Below, piece by piece: positions 1-10,998 of a stretch of 64,000 bases of DNA (position 1 is the first letter of the stretch; the number at the start of each line of letters is the position of its first letter). Below the pieces are notes generated by a model that was not told the DNA's origin, searched no databases, and saw only the letters and a list, made by a program, of their open reading frames with translations. The DNA is from Tubulanus polymorphus (Eukaryota; Nemertea; Palaeonemertea; Tubulaniformes; Tubulanidae), in the NCBI RefSeq assembly GCF_964204645.1, contig NC_134032.1:11588275-11652274 (forward strand), in the 5' to 3' direction. Made by a program: the position numbers and the translations under genes.

Positions 1-38
1 AATAGTTCTAAAATCTGAATTCTGATGGCTATTTGCAG

Positions 39-340
39 GAGCTGTAACCGGACTGGCGTGGAATCGCAGATTTGCCATTCGGCAGAATTCACCAGATGTG
101 GCGATGGCAGTTGGCCAGAGAACCGTGGACCACGACGACGAAAAACGCCGTAAACATCCGTGCGGTTTTTGCGAAAAACGTTTTTTGTCGCCCGCGCATC
201 GTAATCGGCACGAACGACTTCACACGGGCTTACAACCATTTCAATGTCCGATGTGCGAGCGACGTTTCAATTGTAAATCGAACTATAATCGACACATGAA
301 ACAGGTCCATAACTTCGACCTGAACACATTTTATTTCTAG
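39..340 (+). CDS. Terminal zinc-finger exon, two C2H2 fingers (gene A)
   Basis: Last exon of a zinc-finger protein whose N and linker exons lie before the window. The acceptor TTTGCAG ends at 38 and leaves two bases (GA) to finish a codon, so it accepts a phase-1 donor like the other ZF exons here. It codes about 99 residues: a lead of ~45 residues, a CGFC finger ending H-x3-H, a linker TGLQPF, a CPMC finger ending H-x4-H, and a short tail ending TFYF before TAG. Paralogous exons at 8313 and 18287 share the lead and the intron sequence before the acceptor. AATAAA follows at 779. Nuclear DNA binding is inferred from the family. The exon looks intact. Confidence 0.8.
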
Positions 341-397
341 TTTTAAAGTTCGAACGTTTCGTTCAATGGATGGAAAAAAGTTTTCTAAAGGCTAGAA

Positions 398-580
398 AAC
401 TATACATCGTTGCTCCTAATCGGCTGCGTCATTTTCGAATTTGTAATCAGTTAATTTCTATAGTTGCCAGATATGTTATGGTTAGCTTGATCGCGATTTA
501 AAAAAAAGTAATGTACAGGGTAGATCGGCAGCTGGCCGGGTCAACTTTTAAACTCAGCAGTAATGAGAAACAAGGCATGA
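398..580. mobile_element. MITE copy (ends GATACCTTGTTTCTC / GAGAAACAAGGTATC)
   Basis: A diverged copy of a ~190-bp inverted-repeat element also seen at 31785, 56650 and 59670. The shared interior includes TGCTCCTAATCGG, TTATGGTTAGCTTGATC and GCCGGGTCAACTTTTAA. It lies in the 3' region of the exon at 39. Confidence 0.6.
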
Positions 581-778
581 TTTTTTCAACCAGAAGGTTT
601 AATTTATTTCTTCCGCATTCATGGTTTCATTTGATGAATGATATTGGAATCAAATCAGGATTTGGTTAAATCTTCAGTTTGAAACTACAATAATGATGAG
701 TAATTAATGTTTAAAGAAAGTTTTTCTACTGCTGTGAGTTTTTACCGGTTACATTATTTTCTTCTTTTAGACATATTG

Positions 779-784
779 AATAAA
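779..784 (+). terminator. Poly(A) signal AATAAA
   Basis: Canonical hexamer about 440 nt after the stop of the exon at 39. It is a plausible end of transcripts using that exon. Confidence 0.5.
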
Positions 785-2046
785 GTATTGATAACTTAAG
801 ATTTTCTTGTGTTTTTCCTCGGCGTTCACCATCTGGAACACTTGATAGTGAATGAGATTTCAAGTCTTGAACAGGTCACAAACCACCTGCTTGATTTTGT
901 TTTCATCAGAATGACAATATTAAGGAATCTCATGACAATGTGCAAGATTCCGACACAAGTTGCCGTGGGAAACCACTGGTGGCTGGTGACTGGTGGCTGG
1001 AATCCGCCTGCCACCTGGGATGATCAATTGCCAAGGTTAATTCATTTACTGGAGTTAAACAAGATGATATTCGGTTGCAATATACGTATCCGGACTAAAA
1101 TTTGAATCAGCGACTGCATGGTCACAAACACTGGTGGTGAACCGATCGTAAGAAACGCAAATGTCAGCGTTCGTCACTCTATCCTGAATAATTGACTTCA
1201 GTGAGACAAGCTGATGATTCAATTTATTCTTGATATTTTTTTTTAAATGTTTGGGGGATATACAGTATAGGATCTTTTGGCACCTTTACGATTCGTCCAA
1301 CTCGACGAGTGAAATCCGAGTTTGATCTTATACATGTATATCTCACAAAACGTATTTTTAAAACATCCGCGTTGAGCGGTTATCTGAATTGATCGGATCC
1401 AATTTGGGCGGATTCTACTGCGCGTACTGTTTCATTCTCCAGAACGGACACACAATAATTCTGAATTGTTTCATCGTTAAATTTTCGTTTGACGAGCGAT
1501 TCGTTATGATATGGGTTGGAAAACATCCAGGCGTAGGCCTTTTAGTGTTGACAGTTTTTTTTTAAATGATGGTTGGGTTTCTTACCGCAAATTGCGGTGT
1601 ACTAGCAAAATCCATCACTGATTTATACACCGTACTTCGGTGTAGACGCACTGAAAGGGTTCATGGGGTTTTTTCGCAAGACTTTATGAACCAGGCTATA
1701 ATAAATTAATCCTCTATCTGAATACAACAATCAATGAATTGCTTTGTCACATTTTGTTATTTATTAGCGAATTGGAATACAATGAATGTCTTTTCTTTAG
1801 AAAACCATTTGCGCATGTTTCAGTCATGTTCCACCTCTTAAGACATTTGTCAGACTAACATGTATGCAGGACTTCGCCTTAGACAATTCTAAATGAATAT
1901 AAAATACAAAGCAATGAATTTTTCGATGAATTTTTATCAGTTTTAAAAAACTGAAAAATCAAGGTTCGGTAAACATGACGAAGTGGAAGTAAAATTAGAT
2001 AAATCAACATAAAAACAATCATTTTGACGTAATTCGGATTTTGCAG
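785..2046. other. Non-coding stretch between gene A zinc-finger exons
   Basis: I see no gene. It holds a stretch at 800-890 (with TTCAAGTCTTGAACAGGTCAC) that recurs at 9160-9240 after the gene B ZF exon, and part of the ACACCGC inverted-repeat element at about 1583-1660. The rest is AT-rich and would be intron between alternative terminal exons. Confidence 0.4.
1583..1661. repeat. Partial copy of the ACACCGC hairpin repeat
   Basis: Contains ACCGC..GCGGTGT, ACACCGTACTTCGGTGTAG and the end GACGCACTGAAAGGGTT. Fuller copies lie at 23040 and, in the opposite orientation, at 58483. Confidence 0.6.
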
Positions 2047-2622
2047 GTGTGAAATGGTCGCCGCGGTTTCAAGTGCAGGAGGAAATCAGTTTAATCACAA
2101 GAGCAACTCTAACTGCTGCGAAATCGACATCCACAAACAAATCAACGCCTGCAAATGAATCTACAATTCAGAGGAAATCCTCACCAGTGAGGACATCTTC
2201 ACCTGAAAGAAACGATCAGTCACTTCTTCACGACCAATTCAATTGATCATTTGAACATATACAACGGATTAAAACCCTACGTTTGCACCGCGTGTAAAAA
2301 AGGCTTTACGCAAATCCAAAGTTTAAATCGTCACCTGAAATCCGTTCACATGGGATTAAAACCTTACGTTTGTACCGTGTGCAAAAAAGGTTTTACACAA
2401 GCCGGACATTTAAACACTCACCTGAAAACCGTTCACACCGGTTTAAAACCTCACATTTGTACCGTTTGCAAAAAAGGTTTTACGCAAGTTGCAAGTTTGA
2501 ATGTTCACGTGAAAACTGTTCACATGGGAATAAAACCTCACGTGTGTACCGTGTGCAAAAAAGGTTTCACGCAGGTCGGAAGTTTAAATCATCACCTGAA
2601 AACCGTCCACAACATTTTGTAA
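2047..2622 (+). pseudogene. Four-finger C2H2 terminal exon with a 1-nt frameshift (gene A)
   Basis: The acceptor TTTTGCAG ends at 2046 with two completing bases (GT), phase 1. The entry frame codes a Ser/Thr-rich lead (VKWSPRF..., then repeated STNKST/SSPV motifs) and stops at 2244-2246. The adjacent frame is open from 2191 and carries four perfect fingers (2281-2610), each C-x2-C-x12-H-x4-H with the theme KPHVCTVCKKGFTQ, ending TVHNIL. One extra base before about 2220 explains the break. The paralogue at 20507 runs through without it. This is either a recent lesion or a sequence error, since the fingers themselves show no decay. Confidence 0.7.
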
Positions 2623-2999
2623 TACGGACTGAAAATCGATTTCTTGAATATACAGTAAACTTCAAGATTAAAAGATTAAAAATGACTCATTTATTTCTCT
2701 ATTATCTATATACTGTTGGTCTCATATGGAATTCTTAATTGTTCAATTCGATGCTTGTAAAAATTACCTATTGTAAATGTGACACGTGTGAATGAACTGG
2801 ATAATCGTGCTAAAGTTTCGGAAACGTGGAACAGATTTTCATACCAAAATCAAACATTGTTGATGCATCGTTATCTAGCAGTTGGAAGGAGAATTGATTT
2901 ATTCAAAAAGGTAACGGCAAACATAACGCCTATTCATAGGATATAAGCTTCGTAAAACAAATTACGGCAGTTTTATTGTTTCGGTATTGGTAATATTTT

Positions 3000-3278
3000 A
3001 GGTGATGTCCGGCACGCCACCAGTTGTGTTAAATCATAACCATCAAGTGCTGCCCCTATATACGAGATTGACGGTAAACATAGGAACTAACTCGAAATCA
3101 TATCATTCCTACTGTTGCATGCGAGTAATAAATTAGTTTCGATATTCGCCAACGATATTTTTAGGGGCAGCACTGGACGGTTACGATTTCGCACCTGATG
3201 CAAACTGAGAAACGCTGATTGAATCAACTTGAATCTCGGTGCAGCGCCGTTTTCACGCTTGAAAAAGCTTTTGAGTTA
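3000..3278 (+). promoter_or_regulatory. Conserved promoter-like block with dyad element, gene B (P1)
   Basis: Shared with 10500, 22575, 33975 and 42285, each ahead of an N exon. A ~130-bp dyad spans 3046-3174: the left arm begins AGTGCTGCCCCTATA and the right arm ends TTAGGGGCAGCACT, around a conserved centre resembling CTGTGGCATGCGAGTAAT. A conserved tail (TTGAATCTCGGTGCAGCGCC) leads to a possible donor at 3279 (TTA|GTATGT). I read this as transcription start region plus non-coding exon 1, joined to the acceptor at 5090. No TATA box is obvious. Confidence 0.5.
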
Positions 3279-3709
3279 GTATGTCAGTATTCTGTCTATG
3301 AGGGAAACCTGGCTAATTTCAATTCCCCGATTGTCAGTCAAAAACGACGTCATTTGGCTGACTTTACTCCACCACCAGGCTCTGCCTGGTCCACGTACCA
3401 CACCACACACGCCATCATGGTACACGTCACACACATGCACTGGGCTGATGAAATTTACCTTAATCACGATAAACAATCACCGGTCCCCATCTTAACATCG
3501 ATCATGTCCCTGTTTTATACATGATGATCCAACGCTTTGTCCACACAGGGCTTGTATTTGAAGTTTGGCGGGGCCTGGGGCAAGAAATTTTAAAATTTTG
3601 AAGCATTTTAGATGCATTTCAAGCCAATGTTGGTGAATATTTCATAAGAAAGTCACTAAGTCATGAAATCTAATTACTTTTCTTCTGAAGTAGTGGAACT
3701 CTGGATCTT

Positions 3710-4544
3710 CAGGGGCGGACCCAGGGGGATGGGTAGACAGTATTGGAAGGAAATTTAAGGGCACCTTTCTGATCTTAGGGCACACCCAGTATCCAGGTCA
3801 ATGCGAGCGCCGAAGGCGCGAAGTCCTTAGAGGGGGGTCTGGGTTTTCAAAATTTTGAAAATATGGTACCATATAAAGGCTTTTAGAGGGCTTCTAGAGG
3901 CTAGCAGAGCAATCCAGAATAAACGAATTCGAGACAAGATTTCAACAGATGCGGATAAAAAATGAAGCTGGCGAACCCATGAAAGAATGGTTGTCGCCAA
4001 CTTCGCCTAGTGCCCCTATAATCTTTAAAAGTGCCCCTTAACAATTATACAGAATACGGCTAAGTGCCCCTTCATTGTTAACAATCGGCAAAAATTGCCT
4101 CGTCTTCACATTTATCCTTATGTCGTGTGCCATCTTCCAAACCAAAAGAGCCCCTAAAATTTTAAAAATTAGGCAAAAAAGTGCCCTTTTCTTCAACATT
4201 TTCCGCGTATAGTGCCCTCTTCTAAAGTACGAGTGCCCCTTTAGCCCTCCCTGAAAAGGCAAGGACAAGGTGCCCTCATCTAAAGCATGAGTGCCCCTTG
4301 CAAAAGGAAAGTGCCCTTTTTAATTTATCATGATTAAAGGCTTTACAAATATGATTATCTCTCCTCACTTTCTCGGCAGCGGTATATACCGATTAATTTT
4401 ATAATTATGCCCGGATTACGGACACGGAATTAGCGGTTGCTGAAATAATGCCGTCAAAAATATTGCCGGTGAAATTTCGAAGGGCACTTAAAAATTCTAG
4501 ACCGTATTGGGCAATACGGCTAATACGGTCTGAATCCGCCCCTG
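3710..4544. mobile_element. Non-autonomous DNA transposon, ends CAGGGGCGGAYYCAG
   Basis: Bounded by CAGGGGCGGACCCAG and, inverted, CTGAATCCGCCCCTG. The interior has GAGCGCCGAAGGCGCGAAG and repeated GTGCCCCTT stretches but no long open frame. A relative sits at 35397-35748. It lies in the presumed first intron of gene B. Confidence 0.65.
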
Positions 4545-4871
4545 ATCTTGTGGGGAGGTGCGCTCGGATCCAACACGCCTCCCCTGGGTACGGGCCAGTT
4601 ATCAAAGCCCATATTCAAGTGCATGTGTCCACAACATCATGCGGAACCACCTTGTACAGCAGCCGGGCCTGTTTTTATAACTCATCCCTAGATTAAACCT
4701 TTGTACATCAGCGCATGCCAGGGTTTCAAGGAATGAAGGAAGTGCAGCCAGGGTTAGGCCTTGTGTAGGGGGAGTCAATGAAACCCTGGCAAATGAGAAT
4801 GCCTTCAAAATACAGGACCCTAATGCAACTCCATTGAATGTGGGTTTTGTACGCACCCTTGATTAAAAGCC

Positions 4872-4985
4872 TGGGCCCGGTTTTATAGACTGATATAACC
4901 TTTAACCTGGGGGCTAACTCAATTGATAATGAATTGAGTTAGCCCCTGGGTCATAGGTAACACCAGTCTTTAAAACTGGCCCCTG
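4872..4985. mobile_element. Foldback MITE (GGGCCCGGTTTTATAGACTG)
   Basis: Near-palindromic: CTAACTCAATT faces AATTGAGTTAG at the centre, and GGTTTTATAGACTG faces CAGTCTTTAAAACTGG outside. A related copy is at 19237. Confidence 0.6.
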
Positions 4986-5120
4986 AAGATTAAGGCATTG
5001 TTCAAGGAATACAAACCCTAAAAGTAAGGTACCTGTGTGCAAGGGATTCTAAAACTCCCAAAGACTAAACTAAATTTCTTCAATTTTCAGAAGTTATATA
5101 GATAGAGAAGTGATGTTAAA

Positions 5121-5268
5121 ATGTTGCTGTTGGAAGGTGTCGAGGTGCACGTATGCGAGGATGCATTTAAAAGTTGTCTGCGTCAACACATGGATTGGTT
5201 AGATGAATTAGTTATTGATGCTGATGATAGTACCTGGTTTAGATGGATGTCTCGACGTCAAACTAAAG
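5121..5268 (+). CDS. N-terminal module exon, gene B (three residue changes)
   Basis: Acceptor TTCAATTTTCAG ends at 5090. ATG at 5121 starts 49 residues beginning MLLLEGVEVHV, and the exon ends ...AAAG before GTTCGT at 5269, phase 1. Compared with the C, D and G copies it has three changes, all nonsynonymous: Arg to Cys at residue 12, Arg to Gln at residue 22 and Asn to Ser at residue 37. Two look like CpG transitions. With the frameshifts in this gene's linker and ZF exon, this suggests relaxed selection. The module is a short, charged, Trp-containing, probably helical domain that I cannot assign to a known family. Confidence 0.75.
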
Positions 5269-5347
5269 GTTCGTCTTTAAGAATTAGACCTCAAATTCAA
5301 CAATTCTGGTCATAAGGGGAAATGGTAGGATGGAAGGGGTTAAATTA

Positions 5348-5780
5348 GGGAGCGTTCACAGATTAGTACCTCAAAATTGCCCGTTTTTCTGACCCTCCTA
5401 CCCCCTTGTACCACCTTTGTACCAAATTCACTGACCCCTCTTAAGTACGTACCATGGCAACCGTGACCGCCCCCAATTATATTGATACCAAGCACACAGA
5501 ACAAAATTCCAATATGAAGAAATGACACAATAAAAGAATTAAGCAAGTATTGTTGTTTATTGATTTTATAGATACCTGGTAGTAAAAGCCGCGATAAAAC
5601 ACCAGTGGTATCGTCTATTTTCATTTGAGTTTGGTGCATAAAGTACATACCAAGATTGATTAATACCCCCTCCCTCAAAGTACGTACCTTTTTTGCTGAC
5701 CCCCTTCCCCATCTACCACTTTGTACCAAAATTCAGTAACCGCCTCCCCCAATAGAAGTACGTAATTCATGAAGACTCCC
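5348..5780. mobile_element. PIF/Harbinger-like MITE, 3-bp TTA target duplication
   Basis: Present in the gene B intron and absent from the matching gene C intron, where the empty site reads TTAAATTATGAGGCAGGG. The insert is flanked by TTA on both sides (5345-5347, 5781-5783). Its ends pair as GGGAGCGTTCACAGATTAGTAC against the inverse of GTAATTCATGAAGACTCCC. A 3-bp TTA duplication fits PIF/Harbinger. The interior holds two related halves with TACCACTTTGTACCAAA and AAGTACGTACC motifs. Confidence 0.75.
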
Positions 5781-5992
5781 TTATGAGGTAGGGCTATTGG
5801 GTTACTAAAACAGGTGAACCCTTGAAATGTGGGATAAAAATTGGCTAAATCTTGCATGTTAACTAATGAAATTATACCTTCTGAAACAATAGACCTGAAT
5901 GATAAAGGACTCTTTGAAATGTAAACTAGGTTGAATTAGTCTAAATATTGATTAGTTCCCTTAAGACATTTTGTTATCTATTGTGTTTGCAG

Positions 5993-7004
5993 ATCAGAGC
6001 CTTCAAACTCATCAAACGTCCGGAGATGGAAGCGAAACGCTCGATGCCAATCAACCAAAAACTGGACAAAAAAGACGATTTGAAGTTCAAAGCCGAACAA
6101 GAACTGTCGCTCAGAACGTTTTAAAAGCTGTGAAATGTGGCAGAAGAGGTGCAGCTGTACCGGGGGCGTTACCGCAGCAACGAGGTTCAACAATCACAAA
6201 CGGTGACGGCCAGCAGTGGTAATCTTGATACTCAGTTTCAACAACAGAGGACGCCACTGCGTACTAGCCAATTAACAGGTGTTAAACCAGCTCCACCTGG
6301 TGGTGAATCACCCAGAATATGGTTACAATTGGAAATCGACTTGAAACCATCGGTTACCAACGTTGTATCCCAGCGACAATTGAATGAATCAGAGAATGTG
6401 TCGTCAACAGCTACGGTCAGCTCGGCATCGGCGGAAACCGTCAATTTCTCAGTTCTAGATTTAAATGGTTATGAAATATCATCAAGCGCCGAAATCGAAT
6501 CAACTTTAGAAAGTATCAGAAATGCAGGGGAGGAATCAGACGATTCTACGATTCCTGACGATTCAAACGTTCGCGTTGACGTGCCATCGACAAATAGAAA
6601 TGAAACTATCCCCGAACAGTCGAGTGAAAGTGGATTATCGACACCCCCACCCCCGGCGATCTCCTGCTGCGAATACGCATTAGAAAAAATAAAATTGATC
6701 GTAAGTTCAGCTCCGTCGTTCGATCAGTTAGAAATATCTAGCAGCGCCACTGGTGGCGAAAACATCGAACTAAAATATAGTGAACAATTAACTGATACGA
6801 ATACCGCTGATATCAATACACTTCCGTTCCAACAATCGCATCATCACCTAGGTAACGGAGAAGGTGTTAAAAAAAAACTGATGAAAATTGAAATGGTTGA
6901 AATATCGTCAGGAAGCAACGATGATGATGATTATTCAACTCAACAGATCATACGACAACAACATGATCCACAACCGGGAACAAGTGGCAGTTTTAATCAA
7001 TCAG
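5993..7004 (+). pseudogene. Linker exon, gene B, with 1-nt insertion
   Basis: Acceptor TTTGCAG ends at 5992 and the donor is CAG|GTAGGTGT at 7004, as in every linker copy. The exon is 1012 nt where a phase 1-1 exon must be a multiple of three. An extra G near 6180-6183 (CAACGAGGTTC against CAACGAGTTC in gene C) shifts the frame, so the entry frame stops at 6222. After the shift, a second frame keeps the rest of the linker, including the acidic C-terminal motif, to the donor. The motif EISSGSNDDDDYSTQQ is still readable, so the damage is recent or an assembly error. Confidence 0.75.
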
Positions 7005-8312
7005 GTAGGTGTTAACAGTGATTTTATCTATTCACTCATTTTAAAAACTACATTTTTTCAAAAAGCAAACGTCTAAGTTGGCCATCAGTCCAATTTTGTC
7101 GTGTGTTAATAAAATTCTGAATTTTGGAGGTTTTTCAAGTTTTTGGTGCTGAAAAGTATGAGTTATATTCCATTTTGATATTTGAAAAAGAAAAAATATC
7201 CAATGATTATTCGTCATTGCAGTTCTTATTTTTGCGGATCTCTGGTTTTTGTAGCTCGTCCCATGCGGTTTACGAGTTCTACAAAATTTGATTTAATAAA
7301 CCAATCATGAATATATTAGAGAAATAGGTATCTTTTCATCAGAGTTATGGCCATATCAAACAATTTTGGCAGCCTGAAATTTAATTTTCTTGCACGCATA
7401 GTTGCTCAGTACTAAAATCGTAAATATTTTTCAAAGCTGGGACAACATTCAATATTCTAGCATTAAAAAAGAAAATTTATTAATTTGGTTACAAAGTCAA
7501 TCATAGTTAATCAGTTTAACCAATAATGTACAGGATTTTTAACAGGACTTTCATTCGGAACTGGGTGGCAGATAAAAGTCGCTTGCCAATTTTGGTTTCT
7601 GAGAAAAGTTTTTTTTTGGCGTACCGGTACTGGTGTAACAGTCGTGACTCAATATCAGATGCAACGATTTGATTCTTGAAGCTCATAAACCCGAGAGCTT
7701 TGATCATGAGTCCTGCAGTGGAGCTGGGTCCACAATTGTTTTTATTTCAGGCGACTCATGGCACTGTGGTTATAACCTGGCTATCCATTATATGTTTCAT
7801 CGATGTTGGTTGCAATTTTTTGGTCTAGTTGATGGGTTTTTTCAAGGATGAGGAATATCTCTCTTTCTCACCCTGTAGGTCCATGGTCAGGGTCCCAGAT
7901 GGCCATTTTGTATTTTTCATTTGTTGGCTACAACTTACGAATAAAGGGCTGAATTCAAACCCAAGAACATGTCTATGACATACTTTTGAGCCCAAATGTA
8001 CTTTATCAGTTTTGGACAAGGAAGTTTTTTTTATCAAAACGCTTTTCTGTAAAGATTTTTTCTGATCAGTGTTTAGTCAGGAGCAATCTGGTGTTACGCA
8101 TGTATAAGATTTACATAATATCAAAAATACATGTATTTTTGATAATATTGAAAACCATGATTTTTATATGTATTTTCTTCGTTGTTTTCTAAGGCGGAAG
8201 ATTGACTGTGATAGAGTCTATTTCTGCATAGAACAGTTCATATGAATGAGGATGTTTAATTCGGTAATCATCAGATGAAAATTAAAATCTTGATTCTGGT
8301 GGCTACTTGCAG
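7005..8312 (+). other. Intron between gene B linker and zinc-finger exon
   Basis: No gene seen. Its first ~80 nt match the post-linker introns of genes C, D and E. The stretch 7990-8100 matches 18040-18125 upstream of the paralogous exon at 18287, so the intron was duplicated together with the exons. Confidence 0.5.
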
Positions 8313-8859
8313 GTTTTGTGATCGGACCGGCGCGGCATGTCGAAAAGGACCGTGAGATTGAAAACGAGCAGAATTTGTCAGGGATGGTGATGTCAGTTCC
8401 TCCGGAAACAGTAGATCACAATGTACATCGAAAACACCAGTGCAGTTTTTGCGAAAAGCGGTTTTTTTCATTCAGAGATTTAAATCGGAACTTATTCACA
8501 CCGGCGAAAAACCGTTTAAATGTCCGATATGCGAGCAACTTTTTAAAGATAAATCAGACTATCAACGGCACATGAAATGGGTTCATATCTACCCGTGTGT
8601 TAGACCGTTTAAATGTCGGTATTGCCAAAATGGGTTTAAATCTCCTGGAGAACTTGGACAACACGAACGAATTCACACCGGTGAAAAGCCGTATAAATGT
8701 CCGATGTGCGCGCTACGTTTCAATTGGAAATTACACCGTAATTTGCACGTGGAAGCGGTTCATAACAATAAAAAACCGTTAAAATGTCCGATATGCGAGA
8801 AATGTTTCAATCAGAAACATCACTATAGAAATCACATGAAACGCGTTCATAACGCCTGA
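8313..8859 (+). pseudogene. Five-finger C2H2 exon, gene B, 4-nt deletion in finger 1
   Basis: Acceptor GGCTACTTGCAG ends at 8312, phase 1. The entry frame reads a lead matching the exon at 18287 (IGPARHV...), then CSFCEKRFF. The helix of finger 1 lacks about 4 nt (CGGAACTTATTCAC where paralogues read CGGCACGAACGAATTCAC), so this frame stops at 8575. The neighbouring frame is open to 8859 and carries four clean fingers: CPIC H-x4-H, CRYC H-x3-H, CPMC H-x4-H and CPIC H-x4-H, ending RVHNA. AATAAA is at 9129. All lesions of gene B together suggest a young pseudogene. Confidence 0.7.
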
Positions 8860-9128
8860 ATATCAAAAAGGAGTTTCGTCTCGTAAGATGTTAGGAGGAA
8901 TTTCCATAATACTTCTTTTCTGTACAAAGATAATTGAGATATTGTTGATGATGGGACTTAAAAACAGAATTTGAGAGTACATGTACATGTAATATCATAT
9001 TTTCTTAAAAGTTATGCAATGTTCCATGAAATACGTTCAATTTTTGAAAGTTTTTCCTTAGATTTGTTTAGAAGCAATACGTTTATGTTACCGGAGAGAT
9101 GTTCACGTATATGATATAAGACGTGTTT

Positions 9129-9134
9129 AATAAA
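9129..9134 (+). terminator. Poly(A) signal AATAAA
   Basis: Canonical hexamer 270 nt after the gene B ZF exon stop. Confidence 0.5.
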
Positions 9135-9282
9135 TGAGATTTAAAAAAAACAAGCTTTTATTTGTGTGTTTGTCTTTGTCGTTCCCTGGAATACTGACTG
9201 TGACTGAGCTTTCAAGTCTTGAACAGGTCACACGCGCCTGCCATGCTCTTCTATAATCATAAAGAAGAAACTAGAGAATGGA

Positions 9283-9410
9283 TTCTGATGGCTAGTTGCG
9301 GGTTTCGGACCGGTGTGGCATCTCGAATTGGACAGTTACTGTCGGATTGGAATCGAGCTGAATTTTTCTGGTATGGCGACTTCGGTTGATAGCATCGAGA
9401 CCTCTAACCG
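9283..9410 (+). pseudogene. Relic of a gene-A/B-type zinc-finger exon start
   Basis: GGATTCTGATGGCTAGTTGCGGG matches the intron end and acceptor of the exons at 39, 8313 and 18287, but the AG is gone. The next bases (TTTCGGACCGGTGTGGCATCTCG) match the lead of 18287. No fingers remain. The rest to 10380 shows nothing I recognise except GTCGC-rich repeats at 10140-10320. Confidence 0.6.
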
Positions 9411-10388
9411 GCGGGGTACGAATCCTTGCCACACTAGCCCGTTACACGCGCAGATGCCATTATCAGCATATCAAAAATCCCGTTTATTTTAGTCATGGAA
9501 TTTCCAGTTATAGTTTACCCGTGAAATTTGTCTCGGCGATTATACAACGAGCATTCTAATTGGCTGCTGCCGAGGGATGATGTCTATGTCTATTGAACAC
9601 TTCATATGGCCAATGGATGGGAAAGAGTTTTTCCAAAATAATTCACCGCACAGAACTCCCGATCTACCGCCCACAGGTGCAGAACGATTTTGGCGCGGTA
9701 TAGAGAGTATGGCGGTATATTGGGGTGTACCATTTAAATGCGTGAAACTTCATAACAGCTGTTACTAATTTTGTCTTTTGTCTGAGTTATTTATTGCTTA
9801 AAATCCTCAGGGTTCAAGTAATTTCGCGCCAAAGTGGTTCTGGAGCAGTGTGCGTTGGTCTGTCGGCAACAGCTGAAGTATTCTTTGAACATGTTATTAC
9901 CATAACGCGGTTAAACTATGCAATGAATCGCGAGATCGAAAAGTCTTCTGAAATTATCAAAACGCTAAAATTGATTAGAAATCCAAATTTTCGGTCTTTC
10001 ACTAAAAAGCATAATCGAGAATAACTCAGTACTGGTACAAAATCTCACATGTCACAGTATATATGATTCGTAATTGTGGGAAATATATTTTTACGTGTAA
10101 TTACCATGTTTTGACCATATGTATACTCTTAGTGTAGATGCGTCGCAGAAAGTAGAACATGTGCGACTCATTGCGACCGAGGTTGCTGGCAGTCGCAACC
10201 CGTCGCTGGCAGTCGCAAGGTAGCTTAAGTCGGCGGGTCGTTGTGACGTGATCGTCGCTGGCGGTCGCAGTGAGTCGCAAGCCGACGCCGCAAGGCCGAC
10301 CTACGCCCGCCTTTAGTTATCCTGCTGAAATAGTAAAGACTTATTCTACGGACGGTCCAAGTTACAACGCAGCCCACACATAGAATAG

Positions 10389-10475
10389 AATGGTCGCCGC
10401 GGTTTCAAGTGCAGGACGAAATCAATTTAAACACAAGAGCAACTCTTGACTGCTGGGAAATCAGATTTGTTGTTT
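10389..10475 (+). pseudogene. Relic 5' end of a four-finger exon (type of 2047)
   Basis: ATGGTCGCCGCGGTTTCAAG and the following ~60 nt match the start of the exon at 2047, but the acceptor and all fingers are missing. It directly precedes promoter block P2, as the exon at 2047 precedes P1. This marks the boundary of the duplicated unit. Confidence 0.65.
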
Positions 10476-10489
10476 CGGTATCGGTTTCA

Positions 10490-10860
10490 AGAATTGTTCC
10501 GATTGCAAAAACCTCAGGCGGTGTCCGGCCCGCAACCAGTTGTGTTAGATTTTGCCCGTTTAGTGCTGCCCGTGAATACAACATTAGCGGTAAACACCCG
10601 AACTAACTCAAATACACACAATCTTTACTGTGGCATGCGAGTAATCAATTAGTTCGGACATTCGCCGTCAACGATATGTATAGGGGCAGCACTTGACGGT
10701 TACGATGCGCACAAGTTGCCCGCCATGATGCGAAACTTCTGATGATAGTTTGCAAGTTTGCTTTCCTCTGGATTTGTAACCGAGAAACGTCGAACAAGTG
10801 ATTGAATCATCTTGAATCTCGGTTCAGCGCTATTTTACGCATAATAAAGCTTTTGACTCG
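10490..10860 (+). promoter_or_regulatory. Promoter-like block with dyad element, gene C (P2)
   Basis: Dyad at 10562-10693 with the centre CTGTGGCATGCGAGTAAT. It is preceded by the shared CCTCAGGCGGTGTCCGGCCC stretch and followed by TTGAATCTCGGTTCAGCGC. A donor-like CTCG|GTATGT lies at 10861, aligned with the stronger CG|GTAAGT of P3. Inferred: start site near TTCAGC, with a non-coding exon 1 spliced to 13011. Confidence 0.5.
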
Positions 10861-10890
10861 GTATGTCTGTATTCTGACTGCGAGGGAAAC

Positions 10891-10998
10891 CACAGGGGCT
10901 TATCACAATAAATAGTTTGATTGATGGAGTATGATGATAAATGATCAGATGTCGATGGTATCATCCATCCTCCATCAAATTGTGACAAGCCCCTGTGA
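10891..10998. mobile_element. hAT-like MITE (CACAGGGGCTTRTCACAAT ends)
   Basis: CACAGGGGCTTATCACAAT faces ATTGTGACAAGCCCCTGTG. The short flanking sequence ACTGYGAGGGAAAC occurs on both sides. It lies just after the presumed exon 1 donor of gene C. Relatives are at 34280 and 34606. Confidence 0.6.

Noticed and set aside
809-1105. 98-codon open frame in the 3' region after exon 39
   Set aside because: Not conserved in the matching copy near 9160. No domain or splice signals.
2187-2209. Tiny intron that would repair the frame of exon 2047
   Set aside because: The GTGAGG...AG pair would leave a 23-nt intron and a phase mismatch, below any plausible size.
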